Source: JAPLKX01 sp035530195
Lineage (GTDB): Bacteria; Hydrogenedentota; Hydrogenedentia; Hydrogenedentales; SLHB01
DNA length: 31,618 nt
NCBI GenBank assembly: GCA_035530195.1
Contig: DATKVG010000049.1
Coordinates: forward strand, 1 to 31,618
Reading direction: 5' to 3'
Shown here: in pieces, positions 31,473 to 31,618 of the stretch
Numbering within the stretch: position 1 is the first letter of the stretch
Layout of the letters: each line of letters opens with the position of its first letter
Position numbers and translations under genes: made by a program
The notes under the pieces: generated by a model
Database searches by the model: none
What the model was told of the DNA's origin: nothing
Seen by the model: the letters and a program-made list of their open reading frames with translations, nothing else

Positions 31473-31495
31473 AAATCCACAATCGTAATCACAAG

Positions 31496-31524
31496 TTGAC
31501 TGCGCCCGCCGTTTCGCCTAACAT
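31496..31524 (+). promoter_or_regulatory. sigma-70 promoter of the right-edge gene
   Basis: TTGACT (31496-31501), 17-bp spacer, TAACAT (31519-31524), about 60 bp before the ATG at 31585. Confidence 0.6.
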
Positions 31525-31584
31525 CTTTCCTGTAGTTTGTCGCAATCAGTGCGGCAGGAAATCGCGCGGGAGGATGGCGCACCA

Positions 31585-31618
31585 ATGAAGAAGAAGTTCA
31601 AAGTTCTGGGGGCGGTGG
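31585..31618 (+). CDS. start of an unidentified gene, cut by window edge
   Basis: ATG 31585 follows GGGAGG (31568-31573) by 11 nt and a good promoter. Only eleven codons are visible, reading MKKKFKVLGAV, the lysine-rich head and first hydrophobic residues expected of a signal peptide or membrane anchor. Function cannot be judged. Confidence 0.55.
   Translation, partial: MKKKFKVLGAV

Overview
This window looks like bacterial chromosome from a GC-rich, rod-shaped, peptidoglycan-making organism that uses the classical menaquinone route. The mix suggests a member of the Hydrogenedentota/PVC-like environmental phyla: a secreted GH29 fucosidase, a large secreted FG-GAP/PQQ-type propeller protein, paired membrane proteins with a pseudopilin-like tail, a RAYT transposase, palindromic repeats and frequent TTG/GTG starts. 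No rRNA or other marker gene is present, so placement is an inference with low confidence. I see no tRNA, rRNA or CRISPR array.

Layout. (1) 1-943, minus: N-terminal part of an OLD/RecF-like AAA ATPase, cut by the window edge. (2) 1.4-9.8 kb, accessory region: secreted alpha-L-fucosidase (minus), RAYT transposase (plus), a degraded ECF sigma-factor fragment, two tandem paralogous membrane-anchored proteins of unknown function, and a 969-residue secreted propeller protein. (3) 10.06-17.37 kb, plus: cell-elongation operon mreB-mreC-mreD-mrdA(PBP2)-rodA followed by rng (RNase G/E), behind a promoter with a perfect TATAAT. (4) 17.5-19.0 kb: a small receiver-like/histidine-box protein translationally coupled to a family 2 glycosyltransferase. 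(5) 19.0-23.2 kb: menaquinone operon ubiE/menG-menF-menD with overlapping genes and a clear sigma-70 promoter; menD carries an in-frame insertion built from palindromes and a 15-bp tandem repeat. (6) 23.2-25.0 kb: AbrB/MazE-Doc toxin-antitoxin pair, an MNT nucleotidyltransferase without a visible HEPN partner, and a membrane-TPR protein. (7) 25.0-29.6 kb, minus: Zn-dependent MDR dehydrogenase, ZIP metal transporter, then ispA-xseB-xseA (read xseA to xseB to ispA). (8) 29.7-31.3 kb, plus: YegD-like Hsp70 ATPase without a substrate-binding domain, then the promoter and first codons of another gene at the right edge.

How parts fit: MreBCD, RodA and PBP2 form the elongasome. IspA (farnesyl diphosphate synthase type) supplies prenyl precursors that could feed both lipid II carrier and the menaquinone side chain, while MenF, MenD and UbiE supply early and last steps of the quinone head group; menC/E/B/H/A are not here.

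The least ordinary material is repetitive. It includes (a) GC-rich palindromes between mreC and mreD, inside menD, and near the RAYT gene; (b) short intergenic tandem arrays with 7-bp units (consensus NCTMCRG) at three places and 9-10-bp units at three places, several of them just after stop codons.
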